Under the pieces are notes generated by a model. The model was not told where the DNA came from. It ran no database searches and saw nothing but the letters and a program-made list of their open reading frames with translations. A stretch of 64,000 nt of DNA, taken from contig NZ_BMSK01000022.1 in the NCBI RefSeq assembly GCF_014649115.1, positions 62,001 through 126,000 on the forward strand, given 5' to 3'. Below are positions 53,167 to 61,602 of the stretch, in pieces. Position numbers and translations under genes: made by a program. The DNA is from Streptomyces eurythermus. Lineage in GTDB: Bacteria; Actinomycetota; Actinomycetes; Streptomycetales; Streptomycetaceae. The first letter of the stretch is position 1, and each line of letters starts with the position of its first letter.

Positions 53167-53904
53167 GCGCGCGGTTCGATGTGCCGCGAAGGGGTGCCGG
53201 GCGTCTGCGGGGCCGCTGTGGCCGGTCGCGCGGTTCCCCGTGCCCCTTCGCGCGTGCTCAGTGGCAGGTACACCGCCCCTCCCACCGCGCCCGACAGCAG
53301 GAAGCTGCAGTCCACCCCGCCCGTCAGGCGCAGCAGCGGGCCCTCGTACGACGGGAGGGACACCGCCGGCAGGCCGACCGCCGCGCCCAGCGCCCAGGCG
53401 ACGGTGGCGGGGATGTTCCAGCCCGCCCGGTACCAGTGGATCCCGCCCCGCGCGCGGCGGTTGAAGACCTGGAGGGCGTCGGCGTCGTACACCCCGCCGC
53501 AGCGGACGAAGCCGATGAGGGTGATGACCGCCCAGGGGGTGCCGATGGCGGTCAGCAGGAGCACGAACGACGTCATCGCCGACTGCGCGTCCCACGCGTA
53601 GTGCCCGGCGAACACGCAGGCCGTGGCCACCACGGCGACCGTGCAGGTGGCGCGGGCGCGGGAGGTCATGCCGCAGCGCGGTGTAGCCGAGGGCGAGCAG
53701 CAGCCCGACGACCGAGCCGACCAGCCGGTCCCGCACACCGAACTGGGCGCCGGAGGAGGTCGACAGGTTGGTCGCGGTGCGCAGCGAGATCAGCGCGAGC
53801 GGGGCCGTGAACAGGGTGCCGACCGCCGTGCCCGCCAGGACCGCGCTCACCGACGCCCACCAGCCGAGCCCGAAGGACGGCGGCAGCCAGCCGAAGACGA
53901 TCAC
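53163..53904 (-). pseudogene. decayed NCS1 (cytosine/purine/allantoin) permease
   Basis: Two frames carry parts of one permease. From 53904 the first frame reads VIVFGWLPPSFGLGWWASVS to VGSVVGLLLALGYTAL, then about 53670 sense switches to a second frame reading RATCTVAVVATACVFAGHYA, WAVITLIGFVRCGGVYDADAL and SFLLSGAVGGAVYLPLS to the end. The usual N-terminal 30-40 residues and roughly 150-200 residues of middle sequence are missing, and the C-terminal end runs into a dispersed repeat. The junction looks like an internal deletion with frameshift. The intact form would import nucleobases or ureides next to the urease genes. Confidence 0.75.
53185..53252. repeat. dispersed Streptomyces repeat copy 1 with hairpin, after ilvE
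   Basis: CGCGAAGGGG (53185-53194) and CCCCTTCGCG (53243-53252) are exact inverted arms. Between them GGCCGGTCGCGCGGTTCCCC (from 53220) matches, with two changes, the copy at 58224. Such GTCGCGCAGTTCCCC elements are widely dispersed in Streptomyces. It overlaps the 3' end of the permease pseudogene and may end ilvE transcription. Confidence 0.7.
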
Positions 53905-53967
53905 ATCGGCATGGCTGGTCTCCTTCGACGGCGGCCACGGGTGTGCAGCAGTGTGAGAGCGGCACTC

Positions 53968-54054
53968 TTAGAGCAGCGTTCAATGTGACGTGAGGCCACT
54001 TGTCCGGCCAATGCTTCGGGAACGCGAATTCTCTGTTTAGAGTGGTGTTCTAAT
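53968..54054. promoter_or_regulatory. twin operator-like motifs upstream of the urease-like operon
   Basis: TTAGAGTGGTGTTCTAAT (54037-54054) contains perfect TTAGA/TCTAA inverted arms around 7 nt. TTAGAGCAGCGTTCAAT (53968-53984) is a diverged second copy 69 bp upstream. They lie between the permease pseudogene and ureAB. The TetR gene at the end of the same operon is the likely binder. Confidence 0.6.
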
Positions 54055-54090
54055 CTGTGGAGGACGTGGAGGACAAGGAGGTGCCGCGTC

Positions 54091-54789
54091 GTGAGACTGA
54101 CCCCCACCGAGCGTGACCGGCTGCTGCTCTTCGGTGCCGCGGAGCTGGCCCGGGCCCGCCGGGCGCGCGGCCTCAGGCTGAACGTGCCGGAGGCCACCGC
54201 GCTGATCGCGGACACCGTCTGCGAGGCGGCCCGGGACGGCAAGCGGCTCGCCGAGGCCATCGAGGCCGCCCGGTCGGTGCTCGGACCCGAGGACGTGCTG
54301 CCGGGCGTCGCCGACGTCGTCACCGAGGTGATGGTCGAGGCCGTCTTCGACGACGGCTCCCGGCTCGCGGTCGTCTCCGACCCCATCGGCGGGGGCCTGG
54401 GCGAGGACGCCCCGGGCGCGCTGCTGCCCGGCCCCGAGCACGCCGACCCCGAACCCGCCGTCCGGCTGCACGTCACCAACACCGCCGGCGTGCCCGTCTC
54501 CGTCACCTCCCACTTCCACTTCTTCGAGGCCAACCCGCGCCTCGACTTCGACCGCCGCGCCGCCTACGGCATGCGGCTGGCCGTACCCGCGGGCTCCTCG
54601 GTCCGCTTCGGGCCCGGCGAGAGCGCCGAGGTCCCGCTCGTGCCGATCGGCGGCGAGCGGATCGCGATCGGCTTCGCCGGCCTGGTGGACGGGCCGCTGG
54701 ACGCGCCCGGCGCGAAGGAAGAGGCCCTGCGCAGGGCCGCCGCCTGTGGCTACCTGGGAGTGACCCCGGAAGGAGACGAGGAGCGATGA
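54091..54789 (+). CDS. ureAB: urease gamma/beta subunit fusion
   Basis: The 232-residue protein joins a UreA-like domain (RLTPTERDRLLLFGAAELAR to about residue 100) and a UreB-like domain (AVRLHVTNTAGVPVSVTSHF, FFEANPRLDFDRRAAYGMRL, RFGPGESAEVPLVPIGGERI). These structural subunits pack around the alpha subunit. Fusion of gamma and beta occurs in Helicobacter and some actinobacteria. GTG start after AAGGAGG. Its stop overlaps the ureC ATG (ATGA), so the two are coupled. No ureDEFG genes are in the window. Confidence 0.9.
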   Translation: MRLTPTERDRLLLFGAAELARARRARGLRLNVPEATALIADTVCEAARDGKRLAEAIEAARSVLGPEDVLPGVADVVTEVMVEAVFDDGSRLAVVSDPIGGGLGEDAPGALLPGPEHADPEPAVRLHVTNTAGVPVSVTSHFHFFEANPRLDFDRRAAYGMRLAVPAGSSVRFGPGESAEVPLVPIGGERIAIGFAGLVDGPLDAPGAKEEALRRAAACGYLGVTPEGDEER

Positions 54790-56510
54790 GCCGCTCGAAG
54801 GGACGAGAGGTGAGCCGGTCGATCCACATCGACCCGCACGCCTACGCGGCCACCCACGGCCCGCGCGCCGGCGACCGCGTCCGCCTCGGCGACTCCGGGC
54901 TGACCGTCCGTGTCGAGTCCGACGCCCAGAAGTACGGCGACGAGTTCCTGGCCGGGTTCGGCAAGACCGCCCGCGACGGACTGCACCTGAAGGCCGCCGC
55001 CGTCCGCGACACCTGCGACGTCGTGATCAGCAACGTCGTCGTGATCGACGCCGTGCAGGGCATCCGCAAGGTGTCCATCGGCATCCGCGAGGGACGCATC
55101 GCCGCCATCGGGCGGGCCGGCAACCCGGACACCCTGGACGGCGTGGACGTCGTCGTCGGCACCGGCACCTCCATCGTCTCCGGCGAGGGCCTGATCGCCA
55201 CCGCCGGCGCCGTCGACACCCATGTGCACCTGCTGTCGCCGCGCATCATGGAGGCGTCCCTCGCCTCCGGCGTGACCACGATCATCGGGCAGGAGTTCGG
55301 CCCCGTCTGGGGCGTCGGCGTCAACTCGCCCTGGGCGCTGCGCCACGCCTTCAACGCCTTCGACGCCTGGCCGGTCAACATCGGCTTCCTGGGCCGGGGT
55401 TCGTCCTCCCATCCGGCGCCGCTGATCGAGGCGCTGGCCGAGGGCGGGGCGAGCGGCTTCAAGGTGCACGAGGACATGGGCGCCCACACCCGCGCCCTGG
55501 ACACCGCGCTCCGGGTCGCCGAGGAACACGACGTCCAAGTGGCCCTGCACAGCGACGGCCTGAACGAGTGCCTGTCGGTCGAGGACACCCTGAGGGTGCT
55601 GGAGGGCCGCACGATCCACGCCTTCCACATCGAGGGCTGCGGCGGCGGACACGTGCCCAACGTGCTGAAGATGGCCGGTGTCCCGAACGTCATCGGCTCC
55701 TCCACCAACCCCACCCTGCCCTTCGGCCGGGACGCGGTCGCCGAGCACTACGGCATGATCGTCTCCGTCCACGACCTCAAGCCCGACCTGCCCGGCGACG
55801 CCGCCATGGCCCGCGACCGCATCCGGGCCGGCACCATGGGCGCCGAGGACGTGCTGCACGACCTGGGCGCGATCGGCATCACCTCCTCCGACGCCCAGGG
55901 CATGGGCCGGGCCGGGGAGACGGTCCGCCGCACCTTCGCCATGGCCGGCAAGATGAAGGCCGAGCTGGGCCCGCTGGACGGCGACGGCGAGGGCGACGAC
56001 AACGCCCGCGTGCTGCGCTACATGGCCAAGCTGACCATCAACCCGGCCATCGCGCACGGCCTTTCCCACGAGGTCGGCTCGATCGAGGTCGGCAAGCTCG
56101 CCGACATCGTGCTGTGGCGCCCGGAGTACTTCGGCGCCAAACCGCAGCTCGTGCTGAAGGCCGGCTTCCCGGCGTACGGCGTGGTCGGCGACCCCAACGC
56201 GGCCACCGACACCTGCGAACCCCTCGTGCTCGGTCCGCAGTTCGGGGCGTACGGCGCCACGGCCGCGGACATCTCGGTGGCGTTCGTCGCGCAGGCCGCC
56301 GTCGACCAGGGGAACGACGCGATGCCCACCCGGCGCCGCCGGGTCGCGGTGCGCGGCACCCGCGGCATCGGCCCCGCCGACCTGCGCCTGAACGCCCGTA
56401 CCGGCGCGGTGGACGTCGACCAGCGCACCGGCCTGGTCACCCTCGACGGTGAGCCGCTGCGCTCGGAACCGGCCGACTCCGTCTCCCTCAACCGCCTCTA
56501 CTTCCTCTGA
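54786..56510 (+). CDS. ureC: divergent urease alpha subunit-like amidohydrolase
   Basis: The 574-residue protein is full length for UreC. Nickel-ligand positions are kept: H146 and H148 (DTHVHL), the lysine that is carbamylated K226 with H228 (GFKVHEDMG), H255 (LHSDGLNE), H281 (FHIEGCGGGH) and D369 (SSDAQGMGR), plus R345. The mobile-flap motif VCHH is replaced: C319 (Klebsiella numbering) is V328 and H321 is D330, while the catalytic H320 equivalent H329 remains. TDTLNE is SDGLNE. So metal binding is probable but standard urea hydrolysis is doubtful. It is followed 20 nt later by agmatine deiminase. Confidence 0.88.
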   Translation: MSRSKGREVSRSIHIDPHAYAATHGPRAGDRVRLGDSGLTVRVESDAQKYGDEFLAGFGKTARDGLHLKAAAVRDTCDVVISNVVVIDAVQGIRKVSIGIREGRIAAIGRAGNPDTLDGVDVVVGTGTSIVSGEGLIATAGAVDTHVHLLSPRIMEASLASGVTTIIGQEFGPVWGVGVNSPWALRHAFNAFDAWPVNIGFLGRGSSSHPAPLIEALAEGGASGFKVHEDMGAHTRALDTALRVAEEHDVQVALHSDGLNECLSVEDTLRVLEGRTIHAFHIEGCGGGHVPNVLKMAGVPNVIGSSTNPTLPFGRDAVAEHYGMIVSVHDLKPDLPGDAAMARDRIRAGTMGAEDVLHDLGAIGITSSDAQGMGRAGETVRRTFAMAGKMKAELGPLDGDGEGDDNARVLRYMAKLTINPAIAHGLSHEVGSIEVGKLADIVLWRPEYFGAKPQLVLKAGFPAYGVVGDPNAATDTCEPLVLGPQFGAYGATAADISVAFVAQAAVDQGNDAMPTRRRRVAVRGTRGIGPADLRLNARTGAVDVDQRTGLVTLDGEPLRSEPADSVSLNRLYFL

Positions 56511-56530
56511 TTCCTCTAAGGACTCCTCGC

Positions 56531-57571
56531 ATGAGCACCCCCGTCGCCGACGGCTTCCGCATGCCCGCCGAGTGGGCCCCGCACGAGCGCACCTGGATGG
56601 CGTGGCCGGGCCCCAACCCCACCTTCGACGACCCGGCCGACCTGGCCGCCGCCCGCACCGCCTGGGCGTCCGTCGCCCGCGCGATCCGCCGCTTCGAACC
56701 GGTGACGGTCGTGTGCGGCCCCGGCCAGTCCGCCGAGGCCCGTCAGCTGCTCGGCCCCGGCATCGACACCGTCGAACGGCAGCTGGACGACGCCTGGATG
56801 CGGGACATCGGCCCCACCTTCCTCACCGACGGCAAGGGCGGCCTGGCCGCCGTCGACTGGACCTTCAACGGCTGGGGCGCCCAGCACTGGGCCCGCTGGG
56901 AGCACGACTCGAAGATCGGCGCGTATGTCGCCGGCCTCACCGACGCCAGGACGTACGCCTCCGAGCTGGTCAACGAGGGCGGCGCGATCCACGTCGACGG
57001 CGAGGGCACCGTCCTGCTCACCGAGACCGTGCAGCTCGGCCCCGAGCGCAACCCGCACTGGTCCAGGGCGGAGGTCGAGGCGGAGATCCACGCCCACCTC
57101 GGCACCGAGAAGGCGATCTGGCTGCCGCGCGGCCTGACCGGCGACTACCCCCCGCACGGCTTCGGCACCCTCGGCCACGTCGACATCGTCGCCGCCTTCG
57201 CCCGCCCCGGTGTCGTCGTCGCCCACCACCAGCCCGACCCCGCCCACCCCGACCACGAGGTCACCAAGGAGGTCATCGGCCTGCTGAGGTCGGCGACCGA
57301 CGCCCGGGGCCGCGCCCTGGAGGTGGTCGAGGTGCCCGCCCCGACCGTCCTGGAGGCCGACGGCCACTGGGCCGACTACTCCTACATCAACCACTACATC
57401 TGCAACGGCGGCCTGGTCCTGTGCGGCTTCGACGACCCGCGCGACGAGATCGCCGCCGGGATCTTCCGCCGCCTGTTCCCGGAGCGGACGGTGACCCTGG
57501 TGGACGCCCGTACGATCTTCTCCGGTGGCGGTGGCATCCACTGCATCACCCAGCAGCAGCCGAAGGTCTGA
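56531..57571 (+). CDS. aguA: agmatine deiminase family protein
   Basis: The 346-residue protein belongs to the peptidylarginine/agmatine deiminase family, which hydrolyses agmatine to N-carbamoylputrescine and ammonia. Motifs: MPAEWAPHERTWMAWPGPNP, the active-site WMRDIGPTF (Asp), NEGGAIHVDGEG, LGHVDIVAAFARPG (His, Asp) and the nucleophile cysteine in GGGGIHCITQQQP close to the C terminus. It is between ureC and a TetR gene on the same strand. A partner N-carbamoylputrescine amidase of the nitrilase family is not in the window. Confidence 0.9.
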   Translation: MSTPVADGFRMPAEWAPHERTWMAWPGPNPTFDDPADLAAARTAWASVARAIRRFEPVTVVCGPGQSAEARQLLGPGIDTVERQLDDAWMRDIGPTFLTDGKGGLAAVDWTFNGWGAQHWARWEHDSKIGAYVAGLTDARTYASELVNEGGAIHVDGEGTVLLTETVQLGPERNPHWSRAEVEAEIHAHLGTEKAIWLPRGLTGDYPPHGFGTLGHVDIVAAFARPGVVVAHHQPDPAHPDHEVTKEVIGLLRSATDARGRALEVVEVPAPTVLEADGHWADYSYINHYICNGGLVLCGFDDPRDEIAAGIFRRLFPERTVTLVDARTIFSGGGGIHCITQQQPKV

Positions 57572-57603
57572 CACACAGGATCCGACACACACAGGAGCAG
57601 CAG

Positions 57604-58209
57604 ATGGCCGGTGCGGGCCGGGCGCGCCGAAACGCGCCGCCGCGCGAGGAGGTCCTCGCCGCCGCCATGGGCATGATCGCCGAGCGCGGTCTGGAGAAGC
57701 TCACCATGGCGGGGCTCGGCCGCGAGGTCGGGATGAGCAGCGGCCATCTGCTGTACTACTTCCGCTCCAAGGACGAGCTGCTGCTCCAGACCCTGGAGTG
57801 GAGCGAGGGCCGGCTCGGCGCGGAACGCGGCCGGCTGCTCGCCGGGCCGGGGACCGCGCGGGAGCGGCTGGAGGCGTACGTCGACCTGTACGTCCCCGAG
57901 GGCCACCGGGACCCGCACTGGACGCTGTGGCTTGAGGTCTGGAACCGCTCGCAGAACGCCGACGACGACGCGCGCGCCCGGCAGGCCGCGATCGAGGGGG
58001 CCTGGCACCGGGACCTGGTCGCGCTGATCGCGGAGGGGGTGTCGCGGGGGGAGTTCCGGGGGGTGGACGCGGATCGCTTCGCCACGAGGACGCGTGCGCT
58101 GCTCGACGGGTTCTCGATCCATGTGGCCATCGGGTTGCGCGGTACGGATCGCGACCAAGTGCTTCGTCATGTGCGGGAGTTCTTCGAGGACGCGTTGCTG
58201 GTCGTCTAG
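57604..58209 (+). CDS. TetR family regulator of the urease-like operon
   Basis: The 201-residue protein has the TetR helix-turn-helix (LTMAGLGREVGMSSGHLLYY then FRSKDELL, about residues 35-62) and a BetI-like C-terminal half. It is 32 nt after agmatine deiminase with AGGAGCAGCAG before its ATG, so it is cotranscribed and probably controls the operon via the TTAGA-TCTAA motifs. A dispersed repeat follows. Confidence 0.87.
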   Translation: MAGAGRARRNAPPREEVLAAAMGMIAERGLEKLTMAGLGREVGMSSGHLLYYFRSKDELLLQTLEWSEGRLGAERGRLLAGPGTARERLEAYVDLYVPEGHRDPHWTLWLEVWNRSQNADDDARARQAAIEGAWHRDLVALIAEGVSRGEFRGVDADRFATRTRALLDGFSIHVAIGLRGTDRDQVLRHVREFFEDALLVV

Positions 58210-58223
58210 CCGCGGGTCCGTCG

Positions 58224-58256
58224 TGGCTGGTCGCGCAGTTCCCCGCGCCCCTGGGG
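58224..58256. repeat. dispersed Streptomyces repeat copy 2, after the TetR gene
   Basis: TGGCTGGTCGCGCAGTTCCC continuing CGCGCCCCTGGGG is a standard form of a short element found in many Streptomyces intergenic regions and matches the copy at 53217-53250. The two copies bracket the permease pseudogene-ureAB-ureC-aguA-TetR block. Confidence 0.7.
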
Positions 58257-58370
58257 AGTTGCAGCCGGCGCCGGCTTTCACGGCACCCCGCACGCGCGGG
58301 TGAGCGACCCCCCACGCCAGCCCATCACCGACAGGAGTCGTTCACTGCCGCGCCGGGCAAGTAACCGCCC

Positions 58371-59693
58371 ATGGGACGTCAACACTGGAAGAAGATCTGG
58401 GTCGGCTCGGCGGGGAACATGGTCGAGTGGTTCGACTGGTTCGTGTACGCGAGCTTCGCCACGTATTTCGCCGGCGCGTTCTTCCCGAGCGGCAACCCCA
58501 CCGCGCAGCTGATGAACACCGCCGGCATCTTCGCCGTCGGCTTCTTCATGCGCCCCGTGGGCGGCTGGCTGCTGGGCAGGGTCGGCGACCGCAAGGGCCG
58601 CAAGGCGGCACTCACCCTGACCGTCACCCTCATGTCGGCCTCGGCGGTCCTCATCGCCGTGGCCCCCACCTACGGCGTCGCCGGATACGGCGGCGCCCTC
58701 GTGCTGCTCGTCGCCCGCCTGCTCCAGGGTCTGTCCGTGGGCGGCGAGTACGCGGCCAGCGCCACCTATCTCACCGAGGCGTCCGACCCGGCCCGGCGCG
58801 GCTTCGCCTCCAGCTTCCAGTACGTGTCCATGACGGCCGGACAGATCGCGGGCCTCGGCCTCCAGATCATCCTCCAGCGGACCATGTCCGACGACGCCCT
58901 GCACAGCTACGGCTGGCGCATCCCGTTCATCGTGGGCGCGCTCGGCGCGGCCGTCGTCTTCTACTTGCGCCGCTCCATGCTGGAGACCGAGGTGTACGCG
59001 GAGGACACCTCGCACAGCGCCGAGCGCGGCACCCTGCGCGCCCTGTGGCAGCACAAGCGGGAGGCGTTCCTGGTCATCGCCCTCACCATGGGCGGCACGG
59101 TGGCCTACTACACGTACACCACCTACCTGACCAAGTACCTGTCCAACTCGGCGGGCCTGTCCAAGCAGACGGCGACCCTGGTCTCCTTCACCGCGCTGAT
59201 CGTCTTCGCCTGTCTCCAGCCGCTCGCCGGCGCCCTGTCCGACCGCATCGGCCGCCGCCCGCTGCTGATCACGTTCGCCGTCGGCTCCACCTTCCTCACC
59301 GTGCCGATCATGACGCTGCTGAAGCACGTGGACGGCTACTGGCCCGCCCTCGGCCTCGCCCTGCTCGCGCTGGTCGTGGTCACCGGCTACACCTCGATCA
59401 ACGCCTGTGTGAAGGCCGAGCTGTTCCCGACCGGCATCCGCGCGCTCGGCGTGGCCCTGCCGTACGCCATCGCCAACGCCCTCTTCGGCGGCACCGCCGA
59501 GTACGTCGCCCTGTGGTTCAAGAAGGGCGGCATCGAGTCCGGCTTCTACTGGTACGTGGCCGCCTGCGCCGCCGTCTCCCTCGTGGTGTACGTGACCATG
59601 CGCGAGACGAAGGACCTGGACCTGGCCCGGGTGAAGGCCGGCGAGGGAACCGGGGCGGGCGACGGGGAGTCCACCCTGACGACCGCATCCTGA
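58371..59693 (+). CDS. MHS-type MFS transporter (KgtP/ShiA-like proton symporter)
   Basis: The 440-residue protein has about 12 membrane segments and the MHS-family signatures GNMVEWFDWFVYASFATYFA, the loop GRVGDRKGRKAALTLT, and RLLQGLSVGGEYAASATYLT. Members import dicarboxylates, shikimate or betaines with protons; the substrate here is unknown. It lies on the same strand as the urease-like operon, separated by a dispersed repeat, and could supply its substrate. No convincing ribosome-binding site precedes the ATG. Confidence 0.88.
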   Translation: MGRQHWKKIWVGSAGNMVEWFDWFVYASFATYFAGAFFPSGNPTAQLMNTAGIFAVGFFMRPVGGWLLGRVGDRKGRKAALTLTVTLMSASAVLIAVAPTYGVAGYGGALVLLVARLLQGLSVGGEYAASATYLTEASDPARRGFASSFQYVSMTAGQIAGLGLQIILQRTMSDDALHSYGWRIPFIVGALGAAVVFYLRRSMLETEVYAEDTSHSAERGTLRALWQHKREAFLVIALTMGGTVAYYTYTTYLTKYLSNSAGLSKQTATLVSFTALIVFACLQPLAGALSDRIGRRPLLITFAVGSTFLTVPIMTLLKHVDGYWPALGLALLALVVVTGYTSINACVKAELFPTGIRALGVALPYAIANALFGGTAEYVALWFKKGGIESGFYWYVAACAAVSLVVYVTMRETKDLDLARVKAGEGTGAGDGESTLTTAS

Positions 59694-59736
59694 GACGGTC
59701 GGCGAGCCGGGGGCGGGGCTGTGCCAGACTGCCCCC

Positions 59737-59787
59737 GTGCTCTCGTTCGCCATGATTATTGGCAGCAGGCGCGCCGGTCCGCAGTGA
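59737..59787 (+). CDS. cimA leader peptide with Ile-Ile codons
   Basis: A 16-residue ORF from GTG 59737 encodes MLSFAMIIGSRRAGPQ. The GTG is exactly 6 nt after CAGACT (59725-59730), a -10-like hexamer, so a leaderless start is likely; an internal ATG (59752) would give MIIGSRRAGPQ. The two isoleucines use ATT, a rare codon in this genome. Downstream are an antiterminator-capable segment and a T-tailed terminator before citramalate synthase, an isoleucine pathway enzyme. Function is inferred. Confidence 0.6.
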   Translation: MLSFAMIIGSRRAGPQ

Positions 59788-59806
59788 CCACCTCGTACGA
59801 CCAGGT

Positions 59807-59868
59807 GCGGGTGGCCATCGTCGTCCTCGACCCGCGCGCAGACCTCTCGCACCCGCGAGGGGTTTTTT
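59807..59868 (+). promoter_or_regulatory. cimA attenuator: mutually exclusive antiterminator and terminator
   Basis: The terminator pairs CCTCTCGC (59843-59850) with GCGAGGGG (59855-59862), one G-U pair, loop ACCC, followed by six T (59863-59868). GCGGGTG (59807-59813) is exactly complementary to CACCCGC (59850-59856), which overlaps the terminator loop and right arm, so only one structure can form. CACCT/AGGTG near 59790-59806 can form an upstream hairpin. Confidence 0.65.
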
Positions 59869-59978
59869 CGTTTTCCGGCCCACCTTCAGCCGGGGACGGA
59901 GCGCGCGGGAGGATTGGGGGGATGGTGGAGCCGGTCATTCCGGTAAGACCGAAGATCCATAACAGGAGCCTTGAGACC

Positions 59979-61589
59979 ATGACCGAGACGGCAACCAGCG
60001 AGCTCGACGACTCGTTCCACGTCTTCGACACCACGCTGCGCGACGGGGCGCAGCGCGAGGGCATCAACCTCACCGTCGCGGACAAGCTCGCGATCGCCCG
60101 GCACCTGGACGACTTCGGCGTGGGCTTCATCGAGGGCGGCTGGCCCGGCGCCAACCCCCGGGACACCGAGTTCTTCGCCCGCGCCCGCCAGGAGGTCGAC
60201 TTCCGCCACGCCCAGCTGGTCGCCTTCGGCGCCACCCGCCGCGCCGGCACCACGGCCGCCGAGGACCCGCAGGTGAGGGCGCTGCTGGAGTCCGGCGCCC
60301 CGGTGATCACACTGGTCGCCAAGTCGCACGACCGGCACGTGGAGCTGGCGCTGCGCACCACCCTGGACGAGAACCTGGAGATGGTCCGCGACACCGTGTC
60401 GTACCTGAAGGGCCAGGGCCGCCGGGTCTTCGTGGACTGCGAGCACTTCTTCGACGGCTACCGCGCCAACCCCGACTACGCCAAGGCCGTCGTCCGCACC
60501 GCCGCCGAGGCCGGCGCCGACGTCGTCGTCCTGTGCGACACCAACGGCGGCATGCTGCCCGCCCAGGTCCACGCGGTCGTCTCCACCGTCCTCGCCGACA
60601 CCGGCGCCCGGCTCGGCATCCACGCCCAGGACGACACCGGCTGCGCGGTCGCCAACACCCTGGCCGCCGTGGACGCGGGCGCCACCCACGTGCAGTGCAC
60701 GGCCAACGGCTACGGCGAGCGCGTCGGCAACGCCAACCTGTTCCCGGTGGTCGCCGCGTTGGAGCTGAAGTACGGCAAGAAGGTGCTGCCCGACGGCAAG
60801 CTGCGCGAGACCACCCGCACCTCGCACGCCATCGCCGAGGTCGTCAACCTCACCCCGTCCACCCACCAGCCGTACGTGGGCGTCTCCGCGTTCGCGCACA
60901 AGGCCGGGCTGCACGCCTCCGCCATCAAGGTCGACCCCGACCTGTACCAGCACATCGACCCCGAGCTGGTCGGCAACACCATGCGCATGCTGGTCTCCGA
61001 CATGGCGGGCCGCGCCTCCATCGAGCTGAAGGGCAAGGAGCTCGGCATCGACCTCGGCGGCGACCGGGAGCTGGTCGGGCGCGTGGTCGAGCGCGTGAAG
61101 GAACGCGAACTCAAGGGCTACACCTACGAGGCCGCCGACGCCTCCTTCGAACTCCTGCTGCGCGCCGAGGTCGAGGGCCGGCCGCTGAAGTACTTCGACG
61201 TGGAGTCCTGGCGGGCCATCGTGGAGGACCGCCCCGACGGCACCCACGCCAACGAGGCCACGGTCAAGCTGTGGGCCAAGAGCGAGCGGATCGTCGCCAC
61301 CGCCGAGGGCAACGGCCCGGTCAACGCCCTGGACCGGGCGCTGCGGGTGGCGCTGGAGCGGATCTACCCGCAGCTCGCCAAGCTGGAGCTGGTCGACTAC
61401 AAGGTCCGCATCCTGGAGGGCAAGCACGGCACCTCCTCCACCACCCGCGTCCTGATCTCCACCTCCGACGGCTCCGGCGAGTGGGCCACGGTCGGCGTGG
61501 CGGAGAACGTCATCGCCGCGTCCTGGCAGGCCCTGGAGGACGCCTACACCTACGGCCTCCTCCGCGCGGGCGTGGAACCGGCGGAGTAG
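59979..61589 (+). CDS. cimA: citramalate synthase
   Basis: CimA condenses acetyl-CoA and pyruvate to citramalate, giving 2-oxobutyrate for isoleucine without threonine. The 536-residue protein is the long actinobacterial type: FDTTLRDGAQREGINLTVAD, DDFGVGFIEGGWPGANPRDT, VVVLCDTNGGMLPAQVH, HAQDDTGCAVANTLAAVDAG (His ligand), NGYGERVGNANL, AFAHKAGLHASAI and a C-terminal LeuA-type regulatory domain. ATG at 59979 after AACAGGAGCC. It stands behind an attenuator-like leader. Confidence 0.93.
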   Translation: MTETATSELDDSFHVFDTTLRDGAQREGINLTVADKLAIARHLDDFGVGFIEGGWPGANPRDTEFFARARQEVDFRHAQLVAFGATRRAGTTAAEDPQVRALLESGAPVITLVAKSHDRHVELALRTTLDENLEMVRDTVSYLKGQGRRVFVDCEHFFDGYRANPDYAKAVVRTAAEAGADVVVLCDTNGGMLPAQVHAVVSTVLADTGARLGIHAQDDTGCAVANTLAAVDAGATHVQCTANGYGERVGNANLFPVVAALELKYGKKVLPDGKLRETTRTSHAIAEVVNLTPSTHQPYVGVSAFAHKAGLHASAIKVDPDLYQHIDPELVGNTMRMLVSDMAGRASIELKGKELGIDLGGDRELVGRVVERVKERELKGYTYEAADASFELLLRAEVEGRPLKYFDVESWRAIVEDRPDGTHANEATVKLWAKSERIVATAEGNGPVNALDRALRVALERIYPQLAKLELVDYKVRILEGKHGTSSTTRVLISTSDGSGEWATVGVAENVIAASWQALEDAYTYGLLRAGVEPAE

Positions 61590-61602
61590 CCCCGCCGGGC
61601 GC

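Noticed and set aside
53163..58209. Insertion sequence or integrative element carrying the urease-like genes
   Set aside because: No transposase, integrase, tRNA attachment site or terminal inverted repeats; only short dispersed repeats are present.
59784..59978. GTG-started frame with Ile-Val-Val-Leu run as the cimA leader peptide
   Set aside because: It has no stop before cimA and is in frame with it, crossing the terminator; a leader peptide should end before the hairpins. The 59737 ORF fits better.
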